Origin: Massilia sp. NR 4-1 | GTDB taxonomy: Bacteria > Pseudomonadota > Gammaproteobacteria > Burkholderiales > Burkholderiaceae_D | NCBI RefSeq assembly: GCF_001191005.1 | Contig: NZ_CP012201.1 | Coordinates: 1,984,001-2,048,000 of the forward strand | Direction of reading: 5' to 3' | DNA: 64,000 nucleotides | Part shown: one piece after another, positions 52,488 through 62,103 of the stretch | How the letters are laid out: every line of letters starts with the position of its first letter | How positions within the stretch are numbered: position 1 is the first letter of the stretch | Program-made: the position numbers and the translations under genes | Notes under the pieces: model-generated | Seen by the model: the letters and a program-made list of their open reading frames with translations, nothing else | What the model was told of the DNA's origin: nothing | Databases searched by the model: none

Positions 52488-54275
52488 TCAGTTGCGTCCC
52501 CCGCCCAGCGGCGCCATATCCTTGATGCGGCGGCTGGCATCGATCATGTCCTCGTTCCAGTGCGAATTGGCGTCGACGATGGTGGGTTTAATCAGCACGA
52601 CCAGCTCACGCTTTTGCATGGTGTCGGCGGTATTGCCGAACAAAGTGCCCAATACGGGAACGCTTCCAAGACCTGGCAACTGCGTGCGGTCACCGATCGC
52701 GGCTTGCCTCATCAAACCGCCAATCGCCACAACCTTGCCGTCCTGGCCCCGCACCATACTGTCCATCTCCGAAGTCACCGAAGCCGCCAGCGGCAGACTC
52801 AACTGTCCCAGCGTGCCGAGATTGACAATTTTGTTAACCGTGGACACTTCGCTGACCGAGGGATGGACATGCAGGATGATATTGCCGCTATCGTCGATCT
52901 GCGGCGTGACATCCAATACCACGCCGGAGAAGAAGGGCTGCAAGGTCACATTCGGCGTTACCGTGCCATTGCCGGAGGCATTGGTCGTCACCGTGGTGCT
53001 GACACCGGTAACGAAGAATTCGTCGGTGCCGATTTTCAGCACGGCCTTTTGGTTATTCAGCGTGGCAATGCGTGGACTGGACAGCACGTGCACCGTACCT
53101 TGCGACTCCAGGAAGGAAATCAGGGCGGCAAAATTACTGGTCTGGAATGCCAAGCCGAACATCGACCCGGCCGAGTTGACCGAAGTACCGATCGCCCCGC
53201 CCGTGATGGCCGCCAGGCCGCTCTTCGGGCTGCTGATTGAACCGCTGCCCAGGGGGCCCAGCATGGTGCCCGGCTGAAATACGCCGGTCGAAATCCGGCT
53301 ATTGCCATGGGTGGCAAACGCTGCCCAATTTATCCCGCTTTGAAAGCCACGGCTCAGTTGCACTTCAAGGATCTTCGCCTCCAGGATCACCTGGCGCTCC
53401 ACCGCCAACTGGGTAGCCTTCAGATAATTGTCAACGCTGCGCAGCTCGCCGGGCATGGCGCGCACCAGAATCACGCCCGAATGCGGCGTAATGACGACGC
53501 TACGGCCTTTCTCCTTGCTGCCGACAATGGCTTCCAGCGCCAGCGCCAGCTCCGCCCAGAAATCGCTTTTCGCCACCGTCAGCACATTGCTGGCATCGCG
53601 CACGTTGCGGTTGCGGTTGTTGTTGTTGCCATCCTGCTGATTGTTATTCCCGTCGCCTTGGTTGTTGCCATTCTGGTTGCCGCCGGAATTATTATTGTTG
53701 TTCCCGGAACCACTCGGCGTGGCGACATCGGCCACCGAGGTGGACGACACCCGCAGGTTCGACAGTCCCATGCGCTGCAACGTCAGATAATTAATCTGGA
53801 ACATGCGCGTCTGCATCGTCAGCGGCCTGATATAGATGCGCGTGCCCTCGATCCGGTAATCGTAACCGTACAGCTCGCGCACGGCATCGAGCGCCTCGGT
53901 CAGCGTAACGTCCTTCAGATTGGCCGAAATGACGCCGTCCACTTCCGGATGCACCAGCATGTTATAGCGGGTGCCCGCTGCCAGCGAATTGAAAAACTGG
54001 GCCGCCGGCACATTATTGAAGGCGACGTTGAAACGTTCCTCCAGCACGGCCCGCGCCTGCGGCAGCTGGTTGGCCAGACGGGATGCCGGCGGCAGCAGCG
54101 CCTCCGCCACCTCCGCTGTGGCGCCGGGCTGGGCGACGCTGGCGGCGGCCGTGTCCGCTTCCTTCCTGATCGCCTCATGCGCTTCGTATTTCTTGATCGT
54201 GCTGCAGGCCCCGAGCGCCATGGCTATGCCTATCACGCAAGCCAACTGGATATTTTTATTCATACTTGATCTCAT
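52488..54275 (-). CDS. mshL: MSHA secretin lipoprotein MshL
   Basis: Outer-membrane secretin pore for the pilus, about 595 residues. A lipobox (LGAC) marks lipidation; N0/N1-type domains, an Asn/Gly-rich linker (about residues 185-225) and the secretin domain (VLSSPRIATLNNQKAVLKIG, ending with VVLIKPTIVD) follow. The ATG at 54275 overlaps the mshK stop (ATGA); ATG 54263 is a second candidate. Order K-L-M-N matches MSHA operons. Confidence 0.93.
   Translation of the reverse strand: MRSSMNKNIQLACVIGIAMALGACSTIKKYEAHEAIRKEADTAAASVAQPGATAEVAEALLPPASRLANQLPQARAVLEERFNVAFNNVPAAQFFNSLAAGTRYNMLVHPEVDGVISANLKDVTLTEALDAVRELYGYDYRIEGTRIYIRPLTMQTRMFQINYLTLQRMGLSNLRVSSTSVADVATPSGSGNNNNNSGGNQNGNNQGDGNNNQQDGNNNNRNRNVRDASNVLTVAKSDFWAELALALEAIVGSKEKGRSVVITPHSGVILVRAMPGELRSVDNYLKATQLAVERQVILEAKILEVQLSRGFQSGINWAAFATHGNSRISTGVFQPGTMLGPLGSGSISSPKSGLAAITGGAIGTSVNSAGSMFGLAFQTSNFAALISFLESQGTVHVLSSPRIATLNNQKAVLKIGTDEFFVTGVSTTVTTNASGNGTVTPNVTLQPFFSGVVLDVTPQIDDSGNIILHVHPSVSEVSTVNKIVNLGTLGQLSLPLAASVTSEMDSMVRGQDGKVVAIGGLMRQAAIGDRTQLPGLGSVPVLGTLFGNTADTMQKRELVVLIKPTIVDANSHWNEDMIDASRRIKDMAPLGGGRN
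53604..53706. repeat. Asparagine-codon repeat in mshL linker
   Basis: A stretch of repeated AAC/AAT codons (plus-strand GTT/ATT triplets) encodes the Asn/Gly/Gln-rich linker NNNNSGGNQNGNNQGDG and following. Low-complexity and likely length-variable. Confidence 0.8.
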
Positions 54276-54649
54276 TTCCGGTTTTCCTTGCCCGCAGTCT
54301 CAGGGAAGACGCGCAGCACCTGAGCTTTACCGTTCTTGCGCAGCACCACCTCGCCCGGTCCCACCTTTTCCAGCACCGCGCCGCGGAAGGTTTCACCCCG
54401 GCGCACGATTTCGCCATCAATGACAGCCACTTCGCGCCCGCGCCACGCTGCACCGACCAGTACCGACTGTAACTGCGGCCCGGCCGGGGCCGCCGGTACG
54501 CTCTCGGCACCGGGCGCCAGCATGGCCTCGGGTGGCGGCTTGGTCGGGTCGGTCAGGACCGTCTGCGCGCCGGCACTCAGCGTACCCGCCATCAGCGGGG
54601 CCGCGAGCCATAACCGCGCCAAGCCGGCAAAGCGCACGTACGCCTTCAT
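54272..54649 (-). CDS. mshK: MSHA biogenesis protein MshK
   Basis: A small periplasmic protein (125 residues from ATG 54649; MDELMK at 54661 is an alternative). A signal peptide (LARLWLAAPLMAGTLSAGAQ) precedes a PilP-like part with DPTKPPPE and GPGEVVLRKNGKAQVLRVFP. It links the inner-membrane J/I2 proteins to the secretin. The ATG at 54649 overlaps the mshJ stop as ATGA. Confidence 0.85.
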   Translation of the reverse strand: MKAYVRFAGLARLWLAAPLMAGTLSAGAQTVLTDPTKPPPEAMLAPGAESVPAAPAGPQLQSVLVGAAWRGREVAVIDGEIVRRGETFRGAVLEKVGPGEVVLRKNGKAQVLRVFPETAGKENRK

Positions 54650-55449
54650 AAGCTCATCCATTTCTCATCCAGACTGAGGGTATACAATGTCAGGCTCAGT
54701 TTCAGATCTGGATAGCCGGCCGCCTGCAAGTGCGCCTTGCCCCAGAAAAGCTGTACCGGTAGCTTCTCCAGTGCCTCCATATAAGTCAGCATGTCGAGAT
54801 AACTGCCTTGCAGCACAAGCTCCACGCCATGCCGGTATAGCAACTCGCGCGGTTTGGCGGGCGCTGACACGGCGCCGGGAATGGCTGCGGCGGGAGCCGG
54901 CGCGCTAGCCGCTGCGGCCTGCGCCGCATGCATCAGTGTGGCAACCGCTTCCGCCTTCGTCTCAATCTGCCCCATCGGCACGACGGCGGCGGCCTGCGCC
55001 GGCGGCGGCGCCATCGCTGCCCCGCTCAGGCCACTGACCGGCAGCGAGCGCAGCGACACCAGACGCAGCTTGCCATTGGCGCGCAGAATCTGCTGTAGAA
55101 CCGGCACCATCTGTTCCGGCGTTACCAGGCCCTGACGTACCGCGCGCAGGGCATTGCTGGCGGCCTCGGTCTGGCCGCGCAACTGGGCCAGCTGCGCCAG
55201 CGTGGCCTGGTCCGGGTCCACTTTGTAGGCGGCGATGCGCGCCGCGATATCGGCTTCGATATTGCGGGACTGTGTCTCTTGCTGCCGCAGCTGGGCAGTC
55301 AGCGTTTGTCTTTGCGCCAACTGCGGCGCAATCAGGATCTGATGCAGCAGAAACCCCACTGCCGCCATAGCCGCCAGCAACACCAGCACGCGCTCGCGCA
55401 AGCTCAGCGCATCAATACGGGCCGCCAGATTCAGCCACTGCTGCTTCAT
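54646..55449 (-). CDS. mshJ: MSHA biogenesis protein MshJ (PilO-like)
   Basis: A 267-residue bitopic inner-membrane protein. A short cytoplasmic start (MKQQWLNLAARIDALSLRER), one transmembrane helix (VLVLLAAMAAVGFLLHQILI) and a coiled-coil (RQTLTAQLRQQETQSRNIEA) lead to a PilO-like ferredoxin-fold domain. It forms the inner-membrane alignment platform with MshI2. Overlaps the PilN-like mshI2 by four bases. Confidence 0.88.
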   Translation of the reverse strand: MKQQWLNLAARIDALSLRERVLVLLAAMAAVGFLLHQILIAPQLAQRQTLTAQLRQQETQSRNIEADIAARIAAYKVDPDQATLAQLAQLRGQTEAASNALRAVRQGLVTPEQMVPVLQQILRANGKLRLVSLRSLPVSGLSGAAMAPPPAQAAAVVPMGQIETKAEAVATLMHAAQAAAASAPAPAAAIPGAVSAPAKPRELLYRHGVELVLQGSYLDMLTYMEALEKLPVQLFWGKAHLQAAGYPDLKLSLTLYTLSLDEKWMSL

Positions 55450-56144
55450 CGGGCTTGCTCCTCAGCCTGCGATTGCAGTAAAAATTCGATATAGCGGGGC
55501 TGCGCCGCCACCCTTTGCACCGCGGGCGGCGTGCTTTGCAGCGGGGCCACGGCATCCGCCGCAGCCGGTGTGCCGTCACCGCCGGCCACGCCCAGCTCGG
55601 GCTGGCCGATTTCCAGGCGGGCGAACGTCTTGCCGCGCATGGACGCTTCATCCTTCAGGCGCGCGATATAGCTGGGCACCAGGGTCGCCTGCATCGCCCG
55701 GCCCTGCAGAGCAATCTGATTACCTGCACCGACAATCACTACGCCCGTCAGCCACAGTCCCGGCACGCTTTGCCGCGCAAAAGCGCGGAAATACTCGGCA
55801 TAGCCTGCTGTGTTACCCAGCGTACCATGCCGCAGTAGCGCGTCTATTTCCTGCAACGACTGCAACTGGGTCTGCATGAGTTTCACTTCCTGTTCCAGCG
55901 AAGGGCTTTTGGCGCGCGGCACATACTGCCGAACCGCCTGCTCCAGCGCACTCTGATTCTGCAACAGCTGGCTGCGCACCACTTGGGCCTGCCGTTCGGT
56001 CCCGCTCAGCAGATAATGGGTATAAGCAGCCCAGGCCACCATCAGCAAGGCCAGCACGCCCAGGATCTGCACCATATGCACGGCCGTCAGCACTTTTTTC
56101 TGCTTCAGGAAAACCGGATTGAAGAGATTGATCTGCTGGCTCAC
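55446..56144 (-). CDS. mshI2: MSHA PilN-like protein
   Basis: A 232-residue protein with the PilN signature start (MSQQINLFNPVFLKQKKVLT), one transmembrane helix (ILGVLALLMVAWAAYTHYLL) and a coiled-coil plus PilN-like domain. MSQQINLFNP is the conserved PilN tail that binds the PilM-like protein encoded just upstream. Position between PilM-like mshI1 and PilO-like mshJ confirms it. Confidence 0.87.
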   Translation of the reverse strand: MSQQINLFNPVFLKQKKVLTAVHMVQILGVLALLMVAWAAYTHYLLSGTERQAQVVRSQLLQNQSALEQAVRQYVPRAKSPSLEQEVKLMQTQLQSLQEIDALLRHGTLGNTAGYAEYFRAFARQSVPGLWLTGVVIVGAGNQIALQGRAMQATLVPSYIARLKDEASMRGKTFARLEIGQPELGVAGGDGTPAAADAVAPLQSTPPAVQRVAAQPRYIEFLLQSQAEEQAR

Positions 56145-57088
56145 AAAACTACCTCCTCCGTGCGCATGGCGGCGCCCAGCGCCAGGAAAAAGCGCTGCTG
56201 CTGCGCGGCCTCCGCCAGTTCCGGCACCTTCTCCAGGTCAAAAATGGCATCTAGATTCAAGGACTCGACCGGAATGTACAGATTCTGCGCCAGGAAGGTG
56301 TCGAGTCCGACCGCGGCACTCGGCGCCAGCAACAGCCGCGAGATGGTGATGAAATGGTATTGGCGTTCGAAGTGGTCGAGCGAGCGCTGCAGCTCAAGGG
56401 CAATCTTGTCGAAATAGATGGCGCGGCTGTTGGGATTCGGGTCCAGCAGTTGCTGCAGAGTGACCTCGATGCGGCGCGACAGATACAGCTCGCCCTGGCT
56501 GCTGATCGTCAGCAGGCCGCCATCCTCGTCGAAGGACAGCAAGCCCACGCCACGGCCTTCGGTTTCCAGCAAGGTGGCAATATTCCGCTGCGCCATTTCA
56601 GGAATATCGATCACGCGCAGCAGTAATCCGGCCTCGTCGAACAGGCCCTGGCGCGATTCGATCAGACTGTTGCGAGCGGCCACCGCAAACATCGAATGCG
56701 GCCGCCCTGCCGCCGCACTCTTGTCCATTGGGATATCGAGTACATCGATAGTGGCGTCGTCGATATGAAAGTCCAGCAAGTCCTTGAGGCGCCAGCGTAC
56801 CGCGGTCTTGAGCTCGTTCTGCGCCACATTCGGCGCTTCCACGGTCAGCAGCTGGTACTCGCCGCCACCCAGCAAGGTCGCGCAGTAAAAGTGTTCGGCG
56901 CGCAATTCACGCCCCAGCCGCTGCAACAATTCCGGCGAATAACTGGGCTGGCCTGGATAGAAGGCCGCGACCTCCACCTTCGGCCGGCCATTGGCCGCGC
57001 GCAACATCTCGACCACGCAAATGCCATCGCCGAGAAAGGAGATCGTCAGCCAGCTCTCTTTTTTCTTTGCTTTAGAGAAAAATCTCAT
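56141..57088 (-). CDS. mshI1: MSHA biogenesis protein MshI (PilM-like)
   Basis: A 315-residue cytoplasmic actin-fold protein. It begins MRFFSKAKKKESWLTISFLG; the GDGICVV, TLLGGGEYQLL and AVRWRLKDLLDFH segments fit the PilM/MshI family. The ATG at 57088 (a TTG at 57100 is an alternative) leads the minus-strand operon I1-I2-J-K-L-M-N. Upstream, on the minus strand, TATAAT occurs at 57145-57140 without a matching -35. mshQ is divergent across a 184-base gap. Confidence 0.86.
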   Translation of the reverse strand: MRFFSKAKKKESWLTISFLGDGICVVEMLRAANGRPKVEVAAFYPGQPSYSPELLQRLGRELRAEHFYCATLLGGGEYQLLTVEAPNVAQNELKTAVRWRLKDLLDFHIDDATIDVLDIPMDKSAAAGRPHSMFAVAARNSLIESRQGLFDEAGLLLRVIDIPEMAQRNIATLLETEGRGVGLLSFDEDGGLLTISSQGELYLSRRIEVTLQQLLDPNPNSRAIYFDKIALELQRSLDHFERQYHFITISRLLLAPSAAVGLDTFLAQNLYIPVESLNLDAIFDLEKVPELAEAAQQQRFFLALGAAMRTEEVVL

Positions 57089-57272
57089 GCCGACAGTCAA
57101 ATAGTTAAGAAGGCCTGAACTTTACGCTCTAGCGGCTTGATTATATTAAAGTTTAAAAGCTTTCCGGCAGCAATTTTGCATTTACTGCACAAAAAACGGA
57201 GAATTTCGTGGTCAAAGCGGTTCGACTTCCCCCTGGCTTGACATCTTCCTTGTGAGCATGATCTGATGGCGC

Positions 57273-59765
57273 ATGATTTCCCGCCTCCTTCTCCTGCTGC
57301 CTGGACGCGCGGCACTGGCGCCGGCGCTGCTGTTCAGCCTGGCGGCGCCGCTGGCACAGGCCGATACCTATAATCTACCGGCGGATCTGGTCAAAGCGCC
57401 GTTCAACTGCACGCTGACCTCGGCCCCCTACTATAGTTGCAGCGGAAACATTGATCTGGACAAGGATGCCGTGCTGAATTTGACCGCCCCGGTCAGCCTG
57501 CAAATCTCCGGCAGCTTTTCCACCGATAAGAATCTGCTCAGCGTGAACAACGGCCATGCCCTGACCATGACGGTGGGCGGCAATGTCAGCATGAAAAAAG
57601 ATGTCGATGTCGCCATGACCATCACCGTCGGCGGCAGCGTGGATATTGCCAAGGATGCGCGCTATCTCGGCGACATCACCGCCGGTGGCAATATCACCTT
57701 CGACAAGGACTCGATTTATTACGGCAACGTCACGGCCGGCGGCTATCTGAACGTCGGCAATAACACTTATATCACCGGTACCTGCAAGGCGGGCGCCACC
57801 AATTACAGCGGTTGCGGCAAAAAGCCGCCGAGCAGCGGCCTGCACCATGTTCTCCTCAGCCACAACGGCTCGGGATTGACCTGCACCCCTTCCAGCATCA
57901 CCATTTATGCCTGCGCCGCCGCCGATGCCGGCGGCAGCTGTACAGCGGCAACCACCGGCGTCAGCGGCAATGTGGTCGCCTTGAATGCCGGCGGTTCGAC
58001 CGCAGCCACCGTCCCGTTCAGCATCGCCGCCGGCAGCAGCTCGACCACGGTGGCGCTGAGCGTGGCCACGGCCGGCACCGTGACGCTCGACGTCACCGCC
58101 CAGAGTCCCAGCACCAGCGCCGACGCCACCTGCTGGGCCGGCAACTCGGCCAGTTGCGCCCATACCTTCGCCGATACCGGCTTCGTTTTCGACGTGCCGG
58201 ACCATGTGGCCCAGAGCGAGCAAACCGTCAGCCTGCGCGCCGTCAAGAAGCAGGCCGGCACCAGCACGACCTGCGGCGCCGCCTTCGCCAGCGTGGCGCG
58301 CAATATCGTGTTTACCTGCAGCTACGGCAATCCCGGCAGCGGCACCCTGCCGGTGTCCATCAACAATACCGCATTGGGCTCGGGTACGAACCCGGTCTGC
58401 GACGCAAGCGGCAAGGCGGTTTCGCTCAATTTCGATGCCACGGGCACCACCTCGTTCAAACTGCTCTACCCCGACAGCGGCCGCATGACGCTGAACGCCG
58501 CCTACGCCACGGCCAACATCAGCGGCAGCGACAGCTTTGTGACGGCACCGGCCCGCTTCGTTTTCAGCAGTACCACGGCCTCAAACGCGCTCAAGGCGGG
58601 CGTCGCCTTTAAGACCACCGTGACGGCCGTCAACGCCAGCGGCAACACCACCCCCAATTTTGGCAAGGAAACGCCAGCTGAAACCGCCACGCTCAGCCTC
58701 AGCAAATGCCTGCCGAATAATGCCACGGCACAGAACGGCGTCTTTTCGGGCACCCTGGATGCTTTCAGCAGCGGTGCCGCCAGCGCCAACAATCTGCAAT
58801 GGTCCGAGGTCGGCAAGGTCGATCTCGTTGCCACCAACGACGACTACCTGTCCAGCGTCCTCGATATCAGCGGCAATACGGCGTATCCGGCCGCCGCTTG
58901 CGGCAACAGCGGCAATGTCGGGCCTTTCGTGCCGCACCATTTCGATACCGCAATCACGACAACACCGGCCTTCCGCTACTCCGGCCAGCCGCTGGCCACC
59001 ATTACCGTCACGGCACGCAACGCCGGCGGCGGCACCACGCAGAACTATGACAGCGCTGCCGCTTACTCCAAAAATGTCGCGCTGAGCGCTGTGGACAGCG
59101 TGACCTTGAACACCGCCTCCGGCACCCTGAACCCGCAAGCACTGGCATCGACCGCCTTCACACTGGGGGTCGCCACCACCGCCACTCCCGTGTACACCCT
59201 GCCCACACCGAAAACAGCACCGCAAACCATCCGTATTCGCGCCGCGGACAACGACGCCAGTTCCGCCACCACCGGCGCCACCGAGGCGACCATGCTGATC
59301 CGCAGCGGCCGCCTGCGCCTGTCGAATGTGTTCGGCAGCGCCAAGACGGACCTGAAGGTGCCCGTGCGCGCCGAATACTGGACCGGTCAGAACTGGAGCC
59401 TGAACGCGCTCGATAATTTCACCGCCATTGCCGCCAATACCGTGGCGCTGTCGCCGCAAGGCCCCAGCGGCAGCAGCATTTCCGGCACGCTCACGCTGGC
59501 CAATGGCCAGGGATACCTGAATCTGCTGAAACCATCTTCGGGCAGCGGTTATATCGATCTGGCGATCAATCTTGGCGCCAGCGCCCAGGACCAGTCCTGC
59601 CTGAACGCCCACCCCGCCAGCACGGGCGCGGCCCAGGTCTGGCTGCGCTCGCAATATGGCGCCTGCGCCGCCACCTTCGACCGCGACCCTTCGGCACGCG
59701 CCACCTTTGGCGTCACGCCGCCTGAAACCAAGGCCACGGTCTATATCCGGGAGATGTTCAATTGA
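57273..59765 (+). CDS. mshQ: MSHA biogenesis protein MshQ (DUF6701)
   Basis: An 830-residue exported adhesin-like protein. A signal peptide (ALLFSLAAPLAQA) is followed by a repetitive beta region (about residues 35-170) with recurring VGGNVSMKKDV, VGGSVDIAKDA, AGGNITFDKDS units that resemble bactofilin or right-handed beta-helix rungs, and then the Ig-like DUF6701 region to the C-terminus, with several cysteine pairs. MshQ is thought to be a pilus tip adhesin. Here it is first in its operon; TTGACA lies at 57238-57243 but no clear -10 is seen. mshC begins by TTGA overlap. Confidence 0.86.
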   Translation: MISRLLLLLPGRAALAPALLFSLAAPLAQADTYNLPADLVKAPFNCTLTSAPYYSCSGNIDLDKDAVLNLTAPVSLQISGSFSTDKNLLSVNNGHALTMTVGGNVSMKKDVDVAMTITVGGSVDIAKDARYLGDITAGGNITFDKDSIYYGNVTAGGYLNVGNNTYITGTCKAGATNYSGCGKKPPSSGLHHVLLSHNGSGLTCTPSSITIYACAAADAGGSCTAATTGVSGNVVALNAGGSTAATVPFSIAAGSSSTTVALSVATAGTVTLDVTAQSPSTSADATCWAGNSASCAHTFADTGFVFDVPDHVAQSEQTVSLRAVKKQAGTSTTCGAAFASVARNIVFTCSYGNPGSGTLPVSINNTALGSGTNPVCDASGKAVSLNFDATGTTSFKLLYPDSGRMTLNAAYATANISGSDSFVTAPARFVFSSTTASNALKAGVAFKTTVTAVNASGNTTPNFGKETPAETATLSLSKCLPNNATAQNGVFSGTLDAFSSGAASANNLQWSEVGKVDLVATNDDYLSSVLDISGNTAYPAAACGNSGNVGPFVPHHFDTAITTTPAFRYSGQPLATITVTARNAGGGTTQNYDSAAAYSKNVALSAVDSVTLNTASGTLNPQALASTAFTLGVATTATPVYTLPTPKTAPQTIRIRAADNDASSATTGATEATMLIRSGRLRLSNVFGSAKTDLKVPVRAEYWTGQNWSLNALDNFTAIAANTVALSPQGPSGSSISGTLTLANGQGYLNLLKPSSGSGYIDLAINLGASAQDQSCLNAHPASTGAAQVWLRSQYGACAATFDRDPSARATFGVTPPETKATVYIREMFN

Positions 59766-60253
59766 GGCGCCGCCAGTCCGGCTTCACCTATATCGAACTG
59801 GTGACGGTGATCATCCTGCTCGGCGTGCTGGCGGCGATCGCCGTGCCCCGCCTGCTCGGCAACACCGGCATGGCCGGCACCGTGTTTCGCAGCGATGTCG
59901 TGACTGCCCTGCGCTACGCCCAGAAAGTCGCCGTCAGCCACCGCCGCCTGGCCTGCGCCACCCTCGGCAGCAATAGCGTGACGCTGGCCATCGCCAGCGC
60001 CGCCGGCGCCACCGCCTGCGACACACAGCTGGCAAGCCCGGACGGTTCGGCCTATACCAGCACCAATACCGCCATTACCGCTGCGCTCAGCACCATCAAC
60101 GGCAGTGCGGTACCCCTGCCCGCGCTCTTCTTCTTTCAGCCGAATGGGCAAATCAGCAGCGACGGCGCCGGCACCGCGTTCGGCATCTGGCAAATCACGG
60201 TGAGCGGCGAAACCGCGGTCCGCGTCGATGGAGATACCGGCCATGTGGAGTAA
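59762..60253 (+). CDS. mshC: GspH-type prepilin, MshC-like
   Basis: A 163-residue prepilin-like protein. Leader MRRRQSG is followed by FTYIELVTVIILLGVLAAIA, with the methylation-site Phe and Glu at +5. The C-terminal part has the FQPNGQISSDG segment common to GspH/FimT-type pseudopilins. The start is a TTG overlapping the mshQ stop (TTGA), so the pair is coupled. Confidence 0.84.
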   Translation: MRRRQSGFTYIELVTVIILLGVLAAIAVPRLLGNTGMAGTVFRSDVVTALRYAQKVAVSHRRLACATLGSNSVTLAIASAAGATACDTQLASPDGSAYTSTNTAITAALSTINGSAVPLPALFFFQPNGQISSDGAGTAFGIWQITVSGETAVRVDGDTGHVE

Positions 60254-60731
60254 GCGCGCGCGCGGGATGACGCTGATCGAACTGATCGTCGCCGTCGTCA
60301 TCATCAGCGTCGGCGTGGCGGGCGTGCTGCTGGTGTTCAGCCGCAGCGCCATCAGCAGCACCGACCCGCAGATCCGCAAGCAAATGGCGGCTTTGGCCGA
60401 GGGCATGATGGAGGAAATCCTGCGCATGCCTTTCGCCATCGCTAGCAACGGCCCGTCCAGCAATAGCTGCGCGCGCGACAGCTTCAACGATATCCGCGAC
60501 TACGCCGGCTACAGCCAGACCAGCATCTGCGACATCAGCGGCAATGTCATTCCCGGGCTGGCCGGCTACGGCATCCAGGTCGCGGTGGGGCAGCCGGCAA
60601 ACCCGGCCCTGTTTGCGCCCCTGGCCGCAGCCGATCTGCTGGAAATCACCGTGACCGTCACCCGCACCGGCGCCAGTAACTATCAGCTGATCGGCTGGCG
60701 CAGCAATTACTCAGCAGCACAACCGCCATGA
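60243..60731 (+). CDS. mshD: Prepilin-like protein MshD
   Basis: A 162-residue prepilin from the ATG at 60243 with GGAG ten bases upstream; a frame reaching 60228 adds five residues. After the leader (MWSKRARG) comes MTLIELIVAVVIISVGVAGV with Glu at +5. It overlaps mshC by eleven bases and mshO by four (ATGA). Confidence 0.82.
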   Translation: MWSKRARGMTLIELIVAVVIISVGVAGVLLVFSRSAISSTDPQIRKQMAALAEGMMEEILRMPFAIASNGPSSNSCARDSFNDIRDYAGYSQTSICDISGNVIPGLAGYGIQVAVGQPANPALFAPLAAADLLEITVTVTRTGASNYQLIGWRSNYSAAQPP

Positions 60732-61618
60732 AAATACGCCAGCCAGGCTTTACCCTCATCGAACTGATTGTGGTCATGGTGGTCACCGGCGTGCTCGCGG
60801 CCAGCCTCGCCATCTTCTTTCGCCCGGCCATGGACAATTATGTGGCAAGCGGCCGCCGTGCCACGCTGAGCGATCTGGCGGACGGCGCCATGCGGCGCAT
60901 GAACCGCGATATCCGCATGGCCGTCCCCAATTCTCTGCGCCAGCCCAACACTCAGTGCTTCGAGCTGGTGCCCGCCTCCAGCGGCGGCAAATTCCGCACC
61001 GCGGAAGACGCCGTGAATACGGCAGGCGCCAGCAAGGCGCTGGATGCGAACAATCCCGGCACGGTGTTCGACGCCATCGTGTCGCTGACGGCCATTCCGG
61101 CCGCCGGCGATCTGCTGGTCATCGGCAACCAGAATGCCGCCGACCTGTATGCGCAGACGACGCTCAACACCATTCAGAGCACGGCGCGCGCCGGCGCCAG
61201 CGGCGGACCGCCCGCCTCCGCCAACAGCGGTACCGTGATCGGCACCGACCGCATCACGCTCGGCGCGACGGCAAAAATACCGCCCGGCTACGAGGGTGGA
61301 CGCTACTTCCTCGTATCGCCGACGCAACGCGCGGTAACCTATGCCTGCGTCAATGCCGGCCTCGATGCGCGCGGCACCGGCACCGGCACCCTGTACCGTT
61401 TTTCCAATTATGGTTTCAATGCCGCCATCAGCAGCTGCCCGACGCCCAACACCGCCACGCCGGTCCTGGCCACACGCGTTGCCTCATGCAATTTTGCGTA
61501 TGACCCGAATCCCGGCGCCATCCAGGGCAGCGGCTATATGCGCATCAGCCTGGGGCTGAGCGAAGCAGGAGAAACGGTCACATTGCAATACGGCGCCCAC
61601 ACGGACAATTACCCATGA
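60728..61618 (+). CDS. mshO: Prepilin-like protein MshO
   Basis: A 296-residue prepilin with leader MKIRQPG and FTLIELIVVMVVTGVLAASL. The longer C-terminal part with SLTAIPAAGDLLVIGNQNA is typical of MshO. Coupled to mshD and mshP by four-base overlaps. Confidence 0.85.
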   Translation: MKIRQPGFTLIELIVVMVVTGVLAASLAIFFRPAMDNYVASGRRATLSDLADGAMRRMNRDIRMAVPNSLRQPNTQCFELVPASSGGKFRTAEDAVNTAGASKALDANNPGTVFDAIVSLTAIPAAGDLLVIGNQNAADLYAQTTLNTIQSTARAGASGGPPASANSGTVIGTDRITLGATAKIPPGYEGGRYFLVSPTQRAVTYACVNAGLDARGTGTGTLYRFSNYGFNAAISSCPTPNTATPVLATRVASCNFAYDPNPGAIQGSGYMRISLGLSEAGETVTLQYGAHTDNYP

Positions 61619-62097
61619 CTTCCTTCTCACGGCAGGCCGGCTTCGGCTATATCGCGGCGATCCTGGTGCTGGCCACGCTGGCCACGCTGGCGGCAGCCCT
61701 GGTCCGCACCAATACGGCCCAGCAAGCGGCGTCGGCGCTGGATACCGGCGCGGCGCGGGCCCTGATGGCGGCACGCGCCGGCACGGAATGGGGCTTGTTC
61801 CGGGTGTTGAACAACAATGCGGGCAACAACTGTTTTGCGACGCAGACGCTGAACCTGAGTTCGCTTAACGGCTTCGCCGTAACGGTCAGCTGCACGCAAA
61901 CGGTGTTTTATGAAGGACAGGACGCCAATGGCGCCGCCGTGACGAAAGCCATTTATGCGATCAACGCCGTTGCCTGCAACAGCGCCGCCTGCCCGGATAC
62001 GGCGGCGAACGCCGTTCGGTCCAACTATGTGGAAAGCCGGCGGGTCGCCACGGCTTGCGCGACGACCGCCCCGGTGAGTGGAGGAGCTTGCTACTGA
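61615..62097 (+). CDS. mshP: MshP, GspK/PilX-like pseudopilin
   Basis: A 160-residue prepilin-like protein with leader MTSFSRQAG and a hydrophobic helix (FGYIAAILVLATLATLAAAL). Unlike the others it lacks Glu at +5 (Ala there), as in GspK, which caps pseudopili. It carries six cysteines in the C-terminal part. Last gene of the plus-strand msh block; convergent with the major pilin gene (six bases between stops). Confidence 0.83.
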   Translation: MTSFSRQAGFGYIAAILVLATLATLAAALVRTNTAQQAASALDTGAARALMAARAGTEWGLFRVLNNNAGNNCFATQTLNLSSLNGFAVTVSCTQTVFYEGQDANGAAVTKAIYAINAVACNSAACPDTAANAVRSNYVESRRVATACATTAPVSGGACY

Positions 62098-62103
62098 GCC
62101 GGC

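Noticed and set aside
53604..53706. CRISPR-like array in mshL
   Set aside because: The repeats are triplets coding Asn/Gly with no regular spacers; it is a low-complexity protein linker.
57238..57266. A sigma-70 promoter for mshQ
   Set aside because: TTGACA at 57238 is perfect, but no -10-like hexamer sits 16-18 bases later.
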